Shown: positions 10,784 to 22,490 of the stretch, piece by piece
Layout: every line of letters starts with the position of its first letter
Position numbering within the stretch: the first letter of the stretch is position 1
Assembly (NCBI GenBank): GCA_965644295.1
Contig: CBFFRP010000065.1
Span: 1-64,000 of the forward strand
DNA length: 64,000 bases
Direction of reading: 5' to 3'
Source: Paraphysomonas bandaiensis
Lineage: Eukaryota > Chrysophyceae
The notes under the pieces: model-generated
The model's input: the letters and a program-made list of their open reading frames with translations, nothing else
The model's database searches: none
Told to the model about the DNA's origin: nothing
Made by a program: the position numbers and the translations under genes

Positions 10784-11556
10784 CTATGGGCGGGAGATCT
10801 TTACCGTACGTTCAGTGGCGATCACAACTTTCGCTATTAAATACACAATACAAAAGTGAATTTGATAAACAAGACAAAAATATACCGCACCTGTCGTTAG
10901 TTCTAGCGTCTTGACGAAGCCATTGCTGTCTCTACCATACGTGTCGGTGATTTTAAAGGTAAATTCCCTCGGATACGGACTAATATACTCACTGCAAGGT
11001 TTAAGCGAATCAGAAAACCTATAGGTTACTCGTCGAAGAACTTCCGTCCAGAACTCTGGGCTAGAAGCACCCGTGACGTCCTCTATCGATAGCACACCCG
11101 CGCTGTATTTAGCAAATATCGTGTTTAGCGCATCATTGCCATCTGCAAAAGTGAATTAGCTGAACATAACTTCCAGAAGTTTAGTGTTACCTATTGAAAG
11201 TTCATCCGTGCTATTATATGATGGACCGATTGTTACAGATGCATTAGCAACAATAACAGAGTTTGATATATTTATCCGCGGCTCAATCCTCTGAAAAGCT
11301 TAAGTACAATAATTAGTTAGTAAGAAATCAGGTGTGATCCGCACCTACCATTCGGAGCATTAAACTTGTAGTGCTTTGGGCGACAGTAATAACGGAAATT
11401 ATCTCCATCTCCACCACGTAGCTCAGGTGGAGCGAATATAGAGGGTGATGATGTGGATGGCACAGAGGTGGGCACTGGTGTAGGTGGGTTCACCGCATAT
11501 ACCGATGTTATTAGTAGTAAGAAGAGCCACATTTCGCAGTGATGATGTACTTGCAT
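10784..11556 (-). CDS. Predicted secreted orphan protein, 203 aa
   Basis: Four exons (11556-11345, 11288-11191, 11142-10891, 10833-10784) with introns of 56, 48 and 57 bp give 203 aa in consistent phases. The N-terminus has a signal-peptide core (MWLFLLLITSVYA) followed by a Pro/Thr/Ser-rich linker, then a domain containing NCST-type glycosylation sequons and beta-rich sequence (FTFKITDTYGRDSNG). I recognise no family, but an extracellular or lumenal protein is likely. The start could be the upstream MQVHHH (used here) or the MWLF methionine at 11532. The first junction uses a less certain acceptor (TTCAGAG), chosen because it alone keeps the frame. Confidence 0.6.
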
Positions 11557-11647
11557 TATTCGCAAGATATGGTGGCCTCTTGATATGTATTTGTTTCTAA
11601 GAGATATGGCAATGGTTCCGTTTCTTCAATACATGTACAGTACTATT

Positions 11648-12120
11648 CATACATACATACATACATACATACATACATACATACATACATACATACATAC
11701 ATACATACATACATACATACATACATACATACATACATACATACATACATACATACATACATACATACATACATACATACATACATACATACATACATAC
11801 ATACATACATACATACATACATACATACATACATACATACATACATACATACATACATACATACATACATACATACATACATACATACATACATACATAC
11901 ATACATACATACATACATACATACATACATACATACATACATACATACATACATACATACATACATACATACATACATACATACATACATACATACATAC
12001 ATACATACATACATACATACATACATACATACATACATACATACATACATACATACATACATACATACATACATACATACATACATACATACATACATAC
12101 ATACATACATACATACATAC
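11648..12120. repeat. Perfect CATA tetranucleotide microsatellite, 473 bp
   Basis: About 118 uninterrupted CATA units. Because four is not a multiple of three, all frames on both strands are open and give spurious (HTYI)n and (MYVC)n translations. No protein should be called here. Short CATA runs recur near 39350 and 63953. Confidence 0.98.
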
Positions 12121-12339
12121 TCACCCAACCATATACACTCTGTATACCATAATGTAGCATTGTATTCCTGGATGAACGGCAGGCACCATCAGCAGGTTGG
12201 TTGCGTAGGTTGTGGTGTGCAGTCAGTGACTATGTTTGTTAATCCACTATACTACAAATTAATTACACATCATATTAATCTCCTGGACATATACACATAG
12301 TGTGTCTCCTTGGAGTGATAACACAAAAAGAATAAACTG

Positions 12340-13856
12340 ATGAACGCATTTCATCGGTGCATTGTCAAGGAGTATGGGCCATTTAGCATAGGCCAGGTCA
12401 GGTACCTCAAACGCCCGCCTGTAAATACTTCTCAGGTAAATATCTACTTAATAGACTATATTTGTATTTATGTATACTATAGCTGAAGGAAGGAAGACGT
12501 GTTGGTGCATTGGCTATGAAGGTATGATTGGTCGACTGGAGATTATTATTATTTCATTTGTATGGATAGGTCGGGATGCTTAGTTTGTGGGATAAGTGGG
12601 GCTTTAGAATTCCTGTGACGGCTCTGCAGCTAGATGATTGCCAAGTAGTACAGGTACAGTGCGTAATATTAATTAGGCGTCATTTTTCACTGTTGTTCAG
12701 GTAAAGACAGATGAAGAAAATGGTTACACAGCTCTACAGCTGGGAGTTGGAGAAGCAAAGCCTAATAGAGTTAATGTATGCTCGTATGTCGTTCTTATCG
12801 ACTACCTGTAATTAATCTGACAGGGTACACAAGAGGGACACTTCAGGAAGGCGGGTGTCAAGCCCAAGCGTTATTTGGAGGAATTTCGAGTACGTCATGT
12901 TGTCCCTATTCAAGCCAGCCTTATGATTTTTCTGTAGGTGACTCCCGACGCTATAGTTCCTGTAGGTACTCGGCTATACGCAACTCACTTTCTACCTGGA
13001 CAGGTGTGTCTTGTGTTTGTGTATGCTAGGTGGAGTGACTACTTCTGTCGCTTCCAACAACTGTTGTTATTGTCTGCGCTCTATGTGGCTTGTTGTGAAC
13101 TTGAAAGGGATTGAAATTCCTCGATGCATTGCTGTATAAATATACTGACCATCATTTGTGGTATAGCTTATTGACGTTCGCGGGGTAACGAAAGGCAAGG
13201 GCTTTCAAGGAGTCATGAAGAAGTGGGGATTCAGGTATTATGAATGATCTAATTATTGACAGAATTGACATGTGTGTAGTGGTGGGCGCGCAACGCATGG
13301 TAACTCTCTTTCGCATCGTGTCCCTGGATCTACTGGACAATGTCAGGTAATGAAATTTCCATACCTATTATTGGCTATTGCTCTATATGTCGGGTTGTAA
13401 CAGTATACCTTGCCCAGGACCCTGGACGTGTCTTTAAGAACAAGAAAATGCCAGGGCGCATGGGTGGCAAAAACAAGACAACTCAGAATCTCCGTGTTAT
13501 CAGGGTATGTGTAGTACTAGTGGCTTTGGCATGCACTGTTGGTCTGTGTACTGACTGAGAATGTGGTGTCAGATTGATCCGGAGAAGAATGTGATTTACG
13601 TCCGTGGCGCTGTGCCCGGTAACAATGGTATATATCTCTATCTATATACCGACTGGATTTAATATTCACTTTCTCTAATGCAGGTGGGTTTGTGAAAATC
13701 ACTGATGCTGTGAAGGGTCCGTTTTTTCCATCTCCTCCTCCATTTCCGGTGGCCACTGGTAATGAGTACGACGGGGCCGACGAGGAAAAATTGTGGGCCC
13801 CAGCAGTTGAGTCAGATCCCGGAAACTTCAAGGTTCCCGACACTCAGTATGGTTAG
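12340..13856 (+). CDS. MRPL3: Mitochondrial large-subunit ribosomal protein uL3m
   Basis: Eleven exons: 12340-12435, 12483-12521, 12570-12653, 12701-12775, 12824-12889, 12938-13003, 13167-13234, 13280-13346, 13418-13504, 13573-13627 and 13684-13856. They total 876 nt (291 aa). Most introns are 45-71 bp and one is 163 bp. Conserved L3 signatures appear across junctions: [39 protein letters not shown], the [10 protein letters not shown] loop that reaches the peptidyl-transferase centre, and KKMPGRMGG. The short N-terminus ([11 protein letters not shown]) may be the import signal. The size and the long acidic C-terminal tail fit the organellar rather than the cytosolic protein. An extra upstream exon cannot be excluded. 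Confidence 0.93.
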
Positions 13857-14381
13857 GCAATACCTGATTGCCGAGGCTACTGATTCGGTAGTATTGATGA
13901 GCGAGCGAGTAGCTAGCGTGTGGGCGTGATTTATTTACACAACCGAGGAATATTCATGTTTGCGCCGTGTTAAATACTAATAATAAATCTTTTCCACGAT
14001 GTGTCTTTGTGATGATATATGGCAATTCATAAATTTACCAGATATTATATGGAAAATTGAAAATGTTTTATTTTGATTGTCCTAGTAAATAAAAATGTCA
14101 GTATCGTATACTCTCTATTCAGTAGACCAGTAGTATCACAAACGGGGGAAGAAAGTTTTATAAGCGTACTATCATTGTAGTATTCTTAAGTAATATCATT
14201 ATCGTTCAAAACTTCTTCTTATTTGCCTAAGTTTGAAGTGTATCAATATTTCCTAATCATTACTTTTCGTTTACTACTTTCACCACATTACTTTTATTTT
14301 AGGTCATAAACAACATCCTTTCTGTAGAAGCTGATGATAATTATATGAGTTCGATGTTCCTTAACTCGGCATACTTTCTCA
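13857..14381. other. AT-rich intergenic stretch between convergent genes
   Basis: Contains the 3' flanks of the uL3m gene and of the GFA-domain gene, which converge here. AT-rich with AATAAA-like signals near 13979. Nothing else is seen. Confidence 0.5.
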
Positions 14382-14870
14382 TTACTCCTCGCACATATCG
14401 TCGCTTCCTCCGTATATTGCAGGCAAATGAGCGTACTTTGGCAACCCATCCTTTACGCTCATGACTTTTTCAGCGTAGTGGCAGTGCACAGTAGGGGTGA
14501 ATTTCAGATCACCGCTTATTTGGAGCGCAGGATACACGTCCTTAAAAGGAGCGTCGGGTGTGTTCAAGAAGACGATAGTGCCACAGTTTGTGCAAAAATT
14601 GCGTTCACAGTTGACTTTGTTATAAAATTTCACAAGATCTTCGCCTTTTGTAACTAGTCATCAATTCAATGGACTTACTACCATATTAACTATAAATATG
14701 ATGTATATTTTACCTGTTAGATTATCATTTTCAACTATGATAAGAGAAGAAAACTCTGATCCTTTTGATGCACGACAGTCAGTGCAATGACAATAGATAT
14801 GGGCAATGGGCTCTCCTGTAACCGTTACTTCTACTTTACCACAGAAACAAGCAAATTTATTTACTGACAT
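14382..14870 (-). CDS. GFA (CENP-V/glutathione-dependent formaldehyde-activating) domain protein
   Basis: Two exons (14870-14714, 14644-14382) and a 69-bp intron give 139 aa. The GFA zinc-binding pattern is complete: CFCGKVEV near residue 9, HCTDCRASKG near 28-38, and CERNFCTNCGT near 65-75. Family members bind zinc with a cysteine-rich beta fold. Despite the name, most are not proven formaldehyde enzymes; some act on glutathione adducts and others at centromeres. The length matches a single-domain bacterial-type member. There is no targeting signal, so a cytosolic location is likely. The substrate is unknown. Confidence 0.88.
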
Positions 14871-15628
14871 ATTTTGAAGTTGTTTGATATGATGACTTCA
14901 GTATATATATATGTAAGTGTTAATTACTGTTATATGTGAGTGGTATTAGATACAATCTGACATCATTGTGCACGCCAAAAGATACCAATCAACTCAACAA
15001 AGTGTTGCAGAGGTATAGAAAACCCTTGTTTTAGGAGGAAATAGGACTTGAAAACCCTGAAATCAAAGGTTTTCATGTCCTGTTGGATGTTCTAGACCAT
15101 CAAAGAAACTCTTGAACTCGGATTTATTCAGTTGATAATTTTTGGCTGCTCTGTATGAAGAAAAAGGTGGTATTTATAGACTTTTAATATGACATATTTC
15201 GAAAAATTCGAAAAACTGGACACAGAGCAGTATATGCATATCCCTCCAATGCTTATATAGATACACGGATATCATTCGAAGTCGAATAAAGCCCCCCTGA
15301 GTGTATGATAGACAAACTATGAAGGAATTCAAGTTATATCATCAACAGAAATGTTACCCATACGGTGTTATCTGTAGGTTAAAGTGTAGACTATCCTCAT
15401 GATGCTAACAACCTAAGACTATGTATGTATAGCTATATGTAGCTGGTTTGCTGGTAGATGAAAGAGATGTTCCCTGATTAATATTACGAATACAAATAAA
15501 ATATCAAGGTATTATTTCAAATCAATGGTATCTACATATGGGAATGAGATTATCTCGTAACAACAAATGCACCCCTACCACAGAAGGGTGCTGAGGGAAG
15601 AGCAACTATGAGGAATTGAAATTCATAC
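14871..15628. other. AT-rich intergenic stretch
   Basis: No supported gene or RNA. Short ORFs are random in composition. Confidence 0.5.
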
Positions 15629-16110
15629 TTAAAAGTGAAGATAAATGTGATAAATTGTAATCGCACGAGGTTTCTTGTCGTCATTGGCATCGTCGTCACA
15701 TTTATGTACAGCAAGCTTAACCCTTGCTAGTGCGACTGACAATGCTGTGTGTACGATATGATGCACACAATCTTGATAAGAACGACGTGACCGAAGCCCT
15801 AAAAGGACTGGTGATGCAACTGCTCTAAAATCATCTTCAGCATCAGCTGTGACATTTGAACTCTCCGGCAGTATTCTTGAAGTGTACCTGGTTTTGAAGA
15901 TATATCACTTGCACTGATATCATTCTAATCTTCTATATCTGACGGTGAGCGAAATGTAACTTGCAGTTTATGACTATCTACTTTTGACTCATCATTGCGC
16001 TTTCCCTGAAGTTGTGTAATAAAATTGTGTTACTTCAAATGGGCTGTCAATATCATGATTAAGATAGAAGCTGCTTTTTATTTCAAACCGAGTATTGAAG
16101 TTAAATATCT
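15629..16110 (-). CDS. Partial orphan gene, 3' exons resolved, 5' end not
   Basis: A terminal exon at 15887-15629 encodes 85 residues ending in TAA. A 56-bp intron (15888-15943, GTCAGA...CCAG) joins it in phase to 16005-15944. Upstream, 16110-16034 is open and coding-like (NFNTRFEIKSSFYLNHDID). To connect it in frame one needs a 28-nt intron at 16006-16033 (GTAACA...TTCAG), or else the gene carries a frameshift. No ATG or family was found. The C-terminal part has an Arg/Ser patch followed by a helix-like stretch and an Asp/Lys-rich tail. It may be a working gene with a further 5' exon or a decaying one. Confidence 0.4.
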
Positions 16111-17046
16111 ATACGTGTATACTTTTTCGATTCTAGTATGAACGTTATGTTGAAACTAATTCAGGTAAAAATCACAGTTATAATGATGTGAATAATTCTA
16201 GTCACTACTTTTTAGTTTACTCAAAGTCATTATTCATCCGATATAAAGGCTATACACTATATACCTTGTATTCTTCTAACTTACCATACTGCCTAGTCAT
16301 GCATTTAGCGATTATAAAGCAAAAAGCAAATAAACCACGTAAATCATATCACTTAACTGTTCAAATTCAAACGAAACACCATAAACCATATTATTATTAC
16401 GTTAGATCACGTTGAATTGTGTACAAGAGATAATCGTAAAAGAGCATTTTTGTAGTATTAGAAATGAATAGTTCCTTTACATGAGGAAAGACGATGTTGA
16501 AATATGGAATAGTAAGATTCCGGCTAATCGATTGGGTACTGAGAATCGACACATTCAATTAAAGAGTTACTAAATAAATTAGTTAACACTAACACATGAC
16601 GAGATGTAGTTAGTACTAACATTAATGCTTAGTATATTCTCGGATATATATTAGCAACATATGGCATAATATAGAACACATATAAGGATGAGGCAAATTG
16701 ACGGTTTTTTCCTCTTCATCCATGACGATATCTATCATACATGCACTACAGAATATAATTCTACAATACACGATCACAAAACTGCACGATAGATAACCGG
16801 CTCCAACAGAATCTCACACTGCGAGCAAAAAACATCTACAAATTGGCGTATCAGAAATTGCCAGTAATCACTATATAGGGCATATTCATCATGATGCGAA
16901 ACATACACACACACGCTATCATCAAACAACAGAAGATAGCAATGACATCGGTCAAGCGAAGACCAAAATTGCTTTCAAGTCAGAAGCAATAAATATAAAT
17001 ACTGACGAGATTAGGACGGTATTCATAAATGCAACAACGGGAGTCG
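16111..17046. other. AT-rich intergenic stretch
   Basis: No coding, tRNA or repeat signal that I can support. It lies downstream of the histidine kinase gene. Confidence 0.5.
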
Positions 17047-19979
17047 CTACACCAGACTCTCGTCACTGCCATGGATATCATTGAGGCGGGGATGGATAGC
17101 AGAAGAGCGAGGACTCAATATTCTTGGCACAATTTCTGAACGAGGTGACATGTTTCCAGGTATCATAGGAGCTGAGTACCCTGTATATAACTGTCAAAAT
17201 TGAGAAAGTCTATGCAACATTTTGGTGGCCATATGGCCAACTGAACACCATAATACCAAGAAATGCGACGAGGGATATAACACTCCCTCCAAGAAAACAG
17301 AAACATACTTACTCTTTATAAGTTTCTCCAATTCTGATATTCGAAGCGGCTTTGCCACAACTTCATCTGTTCCAGCCGAAATTATGTCCACCGTATCATC
17401 CTGGAGCACATTTCCAGTAACGGCAATCACTACACCACTATATCCCATTCCACGTATGATACGAGTAGCTTCAATTCCAGTCATGTTGGGCATAACTTGG
17501 TCCATAAATATCATGTCATAAGGTTCCGAATTATCCTGAGCGACTTTCACCCTCTCAACAGCCTCTTTCCCATCACAGGCCTGAAATGTAACAACACGAA
17601 TTCACATTACTCTAGAAAAAAATCTACTACAGACCTCATCCACAGCATCAAATATTTTTGAAACAATGACTCTTATCATTTTGCGACTTAGAGGTGAGTC
17701 GTCCACAACCAAGGCTCGTTGCTGGGATTTTAACTGTGATCGCCTCGATGACGAGTCAGCTCGGCTTCGTTGTGTATTTAAATCCAGCTCAAAGCAGCGT
17801 TCGTGTGTAGGACTCAGTTCAAAAAAGCGCCCCATGGAAGGATTTTGGTGCTGCTGAGATGTGTCCTCCATAGGTTTGTCACAAGGGGAAATGGACTGAA
17901 CTGGAAGCTCAACATGGAATATACTACCCTGGTCAATGGCACCACAAGATTTAACTCCCATCGATCCACCATGACTCTCCACAATGGCATGTGACACTAA
18001 AATCGACAACTCATTATTTCACATACATGCACAATTATGTGTATTGTACGAGAGGAAATAGAGTGTAGTATGAGTACAAGACACACAGTATACTTACACC
18101 AAAGGCCAAGACCCGTTCCACTTTCGCCATGCAAACTTGCCGTGTTGAATTGAACTATACCCTGAAAGAGTTTTTCCTGGTTCTCCTACGTATGCAACAC
18201 GGAAATATAAGGTCATAGGTATAGTCAGCGAAAACACATGCATATATTAACACAAAATTGTGACGCCGTGAACGCTATATGATACCAGCGAAAATCACCT
18301 TGCTTATGCCACACCCAGTATCATGCACCTCAATTCTCAGTCGTTTCTCATCCTCTTTGGTATCTGAATAACGCGACGACGTATCTCCAAGTATAGACGA
18401 TGATGAAGAGCTTGGACGGGGAGCGTTCACCAAAGTGGCTACAACAGTGACCATGCCACCCCGAGGGGTGAACTTTATGGCATTACTCACCAGATTTCGA
18501 ATAACTTGTGAAAATTTATTAACGTCCACATCAAGCACGACTTCATCAAGATTGAGAGGAATCAGTCTAGGGGAGTTGTATCTCAGGACAACACCTTCTG
18601 ATTGTGCCTGCCAAAATACGCAGCAATATATTACAACACTTTCTCAAAATAAATAATTAACAAAAACACTAAGGCATCAGCTGGAGCACGATAACCGGTA
18701 CTACCTGAATGTCAAATAGCTTGATGCATTGAAGCAACAGAGGCCGGACTACCATAGACCTCTTTTCCAGTACCATGCTCCCATCCTCAATGCGATCGAA
18801 CAGCAGAAGGTCATTCAATATATTGACAGCTATGTGACAAGCATCAGAGGCATCCTCTAAAATACTTAGCCAACTGTTTTGGCTACCCTCCGCAGATCCA
18901 CTTTCTCCTCCAACCGTAGTGGCGAAGGGCTCAACTGTATCTACGCTGCTACTAGGGCGACGGGAACAATATTCTTCTGGTGCATGCTGACGAAGTAACT
19001 GTAGACCCATATAAACTACGTTAACCGGGGTCCTGAGCTCATGGGATATATATCGCACAAACTTATGCTTGCTTTGCAAAGCATGCTGCATTCACTTGTT
19101 AGAAAACATCAGATACAATTCGCGGGGTATGTACAAAGCAGCTATTAAGCTACGCACCTTAGTAGTAACTGCATCATGCTGAGCCATTCTGGTTGGAATT
19201 GTGTAAACCATGGATAAAATAGCGATATCGAGAATAACATATGATGTGATCTCTGATTCATCAACTTTGGACCAATCTTTGTTTCCAAATGATAGCGCAA
19301 TTCCCGCACTCGAGAAAATATATAACCCCATTATAAAATAATAAAGAGTTTGATACTTTTCATAACTGGATTTATATCTATTTGCCGGAATGCTGAGACC
19401 TCTAAGTATTCCATTCGCGCAAACAAACAATGCTACAAGCATAACAATCATCACCAAGTATGGTGTCACTATATCCAGACTACCCAATTTCCCAAAAGGA
19501 TAAAAAAGGTAGAGGATAAGAGATACAAGACATAACAATACTATCATGTAGTGTCTTGTATAATGAAAAAATTTAAAATCTCCTCCATCCATCATTTTAA
19601 ACAATAATGGTATTCCAAGAAAACACCCTCTTGCATACTTACAACAAACAAATAATAATAACTTCATTTCAGCTGAATCATTTGATTCAATTGCAAATAC
19701 TAAACTACTTGCAAATACAGATAAGATCATAATCCATCGAGGTAGAGTAAGTTTCCAAGGAAAATGAAGAGTATACCAGTCCAATGTAGCCTCTAATACC
19801 ATATATCCTGATATCGACATTAATGATATATTAACGTATGTAACAATCAATCGATTCACAGGATGGTTTGGATCAACATTATGACGAAATCTCCATTCCA
19901 GAAAATATGGTATGAAACAAAACACACCAAGTAGACTAAAGAGTGCTAAGACAGCTTGTTGTAATGTAATGGATTTCAT
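17047..19979 (-). CDS. Membrane hybrid histidine kinase with receiver domain
   Basis: Seven exons (19979-19158, 19085-18705, 18607-18299, 18185-18098, 17996-17635, 17580-17313, 17180-17047) give 787 aa. Residues 1-270 hold about seven to eight hydrophobic membrane segments. The dimerisation/phosphoacceptor box has its His near 289 (YISHELRTPVN). The ATPase domain shows the N-box (NLVSNAIKFTP), DTGCGI and GTGLGL. The receiver has the acidic pair near 632-633 (LVVDDSP), the phosphoacceptor Asp near 681 (FMDQVMP), and the conserved Thr and Lys (VTGN, VAKPL). All catalytic residues are present, so it should autophosphorylate and pass phosphate to its own receiver and then to an unseen HPt partner. 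No PAS or HAMP domain is seen; the multipass N-terminus is the likely sensor. The last exon adds an S/P-rich tail. Confidence 0.92.
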
Positions 19980-20568
19980 ACTATACTAATATATTGAATT
20001 GTTAGATAGTGTCATATGGTTTTATATGGGACTATACAAGTGATTCCATTACTAGTAATTCACGTACTTGATGAAGTCGAAATTGCATATGTATAGCTAT
20101 GTTCATGTATGGTAGCAGGAATTCCAACACACCTACCTGGTATATATATGGTATACTACTTCATACAACAATATGTATATATGCACCGTAGGTGAAATAC
20201 TGTGGCAGTATTTTTTGGGTAGCGTGTGACTATGTTTCACCTACGCCTGGAATATCAACAAAATAAAACTGAAATATCAGATTTTTACCGTACGTGAAAT
20301 TATCATGGCACACTGAATACCGGAGATTTCTATGTAGAATACAGTAGAATTCCGGAGATTTCTACGTAGAAATCGTATGCAAAAGATACAAGGTTGTATC
20401 TGTATGATATATGTGATCTGCGTAGAAACCATATTCACTTTAATATCGAACCTACATTGAATATCTTGTCTGTATTTAATACCATGGGTCCTCTCAGATG
20501 ATACTTCTCCTGCTACATCTCGAGCTTCCTCCTCATCGACTTCAAGAACGTCTCTCATTCTCTTAATT
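19980..20568. other. Spacer with short inverted repeats
   Basis: Upstream region of the kinase gene. A palindromic unit (CCGGAGATTTCTA(T/C)GTAGAA) occurs twice at about 20321-20370. No gene is called. Confidence 0.45.
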
Positions 20569-21264
20569 CATGCCAAAACAAAGGCAATGTATACTGGCAA
20601 AGTGAGGCATATGACGTAGTGCTTTTGTTCTCATTATCCTGAAAGGTTGGATGATGAAGATAAGCTGATAATTTCTGCCAACAAAGACCGAGTGATGGAG
20701 TTCTTTGGGGTTCAGTGCAATACAGCTAACGACCGGAAGAAATTAGATGGACCAAATGATAAACCCAATGACAGGAGGACCTCTACAGTGCATTACTTGT
20801 TAAAGGCTATAGTGCATTAGTGTGAAGACTTTGTGGGACCTCTGACATTTTGGTAATCGACAAGAAGGGATCCAACCATATCGGCTTTTATGTGGACTTC
20901 AAGCTTTGACAAAAGCTGATAGGGATGATTCTCATCTACGTGCAAGAAAGACAATAGAATTCTTTCTTAAACGAGCATGGGAGTGTACTGAAATGCGATT
21001 CCAATCTTGTATTAAGCTGAATCCTAATACGCCCCCTCAATGAAATAATCAGTGAACTGTAGATAATAGAGAGAATATGAACTATACACACTGAGAGTAA
21101 AAACCAGAGTAGCTGTCACTAGTCAATAAAAACTGCAGAGGTGCCATATTGTGAGGCCATCCTTCTAGTCCAGCATCATGTATTTGTAAGCTGAATCCTA
21201 ATAGTTTGGTAGAGTATATGAAAGTGCTTTGAAAGAATTGTATCGGGAGTTAGGAATGGAATGA
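20569..21264 (+). CDS. Unresolved multi-exon gene interrupted by Copia-derived sequence
   Basis: A start at 20569 (MPKQRQ) joins across a 45-bp intron (20601-20645) to an exon rich in Asp/Lys/Arg (starts LDDEDKL, contains VMEFFGVQC) that stays open to a stop at 20818. A second open stretch, 20846-21008, encodes a helix-like basic sequence (RKTIEFFLKRAWE). A third, 21205-21264, ends in KELYRELGME and TGA. The second and third are in register only if roughly 206 bp (21009-21214) or 230 bp (20983-21212) are spliced out, which removes the retroelement remnant. How the first open stretch joins the second is not settled; one in-phase choice is 20799-20922. I recognise no family. It could be a live gene or a decaying one. 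Confidence 0.4.
21009..21203 (-). mobile_element. Internally deleted Copia derivative inside an intron
   Basis: The minus strand matches the 3' untranslated region and polypurine tract of the complete element (about 10005-10157) with a few per cent difference. It is bounded by two copies of the first ~17-21 bp of the LTR (ATTAGGATTCAGCTTA). The 5' LTR start is joined to the 3' region near a shared AATACATGAT sequence, which points to a microhomology deletion. The second LTR is truncated after about 21 bp, possibly with ~10 more diverged bases. No coding potential remains. Confidence 0.85.
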
Positions 21265-21289
21265 TGTAAGGATGTTGGTAATTTCAGTT

Positions 21290-21571
21290 ATGGCAGTTTC
21301 TATAGTAGGCTATGTTCTAGTAGTAGAGGTAAGTGAGTACTATTCAATATTATACTATGTAGTAATAATATACGCAGTATGTATGTCTACTACAGTATAT
21401 ATATTATTTGCACTTGAAATATATGTAAATTTTTGACTAAGAAAGTTGATTGTATATAAGCCAGCTACGAAAACCACTGTTAGATATATATTAGGGTCTA
21501 TTTTCAAGTTTCAAGATATTCGTAGTTTCCAGAAAATTAGGGAAATAAAGCAATACAGAGAGGTACTGTGA
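21290..21571 (+). CDS. Possible 49-aa protein or terminal exons of the upstream gene
   Basis: ATG at 21290 opens a 39-nt exon ending at a strong donor (GAG then GTAAGTGA, 21329). A 132-bp intron ends TATAAG at 21460, and exon 21461-21571 finishes with TGA. The product is hydrophobic at the start (AVSIVGYVLVV) with a basic helical C-terminus (FQKIREIKQYREVL). It could be a very small membrane protein, or the 3' end of the gene at 20569 if that gene splices differently. Confidence 0.3.
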
Positions 21572-22490
21572 CTAATTCAGAAGACCTTGGCCACTGTGGT
21601 GTACCAGCGCGTGTGAATGGCAATCAGAAGAGGGCACGTAGTTCACTCAGTTAAGTAAACAATAACCAAATCCTCCTTCCTTAATATACGTGAAATAAGA
21701 ATAGGTGAAGTGGCACGCTATCATCATAATATAACTAATATTTGTTATTTTACGGCGGGTATGTACGTGTGTGCCTGTCTCAAGGGGTGTATATGTGTAT
21801 GTATGTGAGAGGGTATGTAGCTCTATTAACAGTCACCCTCACATACATACAAGAACCTGGATCGCTTCAGAGCAGAGGTTGAAAGAAACACGACGGTGAA
21901 GAAGATATTCTTCTGTTTCTGGTGTGGATATCATCTCCTTTCATGGCACTTTTGATAGTTTAAAGTAACATATGAAGAGATGCGTTATATGATACATACA
22001 CACTTCACATAATACAACACCGTATTCCAAAAACACACATCTACAACCGACACAAACTGAAAAGTATACATGAGTGTGACAGAATTTCACGTACTCCCGC
22101 ATTGTATATATTATAACATATGGAAAATTGTATAAATTCAAATGTTGTGTTGGGAAAATTGGTGGTTTTCAATTTCTAGAGCTGTAAATTACTTGCATTT
22201 TATGTAAATTGTGTATAGATCAGCGACTGTTACATACAAAAAAACAAACGGTTGCTGTACTCTGTACTTTGCTTCTGCTGTATGGTGTATGTGTATGTAT
22301 ATGTACGTGGCAGATTGCACCAAATCATCATCAGGATGTGGTATATCCGCTTTGGCAAGCATCATTTCTACTTCCAAGTATATGCTTTAGGAATTGTTAT
22401 ATTTCCTACATGTAGTACATGGAGATTATGTTAATGACGAATAACGATTGACTGAGTTTGGATACGATAACTTACTCTACACTATTGACA
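21572..22490. other. AT-rich intergenic stretch
   Basis: Contains a short open run ending near 21654 with a basic C-terminus (NGNQKRARSS), but no exon partner was found. Short CATA and TGTATG runs lie at 21795-21850. The start region of the ankyrin gene is at the right end. Confidence 0.4.

Noticed and set aside
11585-12160. Long (HTYI)n and (MYVC)n open frames on both strands
   Set aside because: They are translations of the CATA microsatellite, which is stop-free in every frame.
20277-20558. 93-aa minus-strand frame
   Set aside because: Antisense to the presumed 5' region of the gene at 20569 and overlaps palindromic repeats; no ATG-supported homology.
21009-21204. Intron exactly equal to the element (GT at 21009, AG at 21204)
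   Set aside because: The ends look perfect, but the resulting frame meets a stop (TGG TAG) at once; in-phase splicing needs 21214 or 21212 as acceptor end.
21540-21654. Terminal-exon-like run ending in a basic tail (NGNQKRARSS)
   Set aside because: A stop closes the frame just upstream and no upstream exon joins it in phase; it competes with the better frame ending at 21571.
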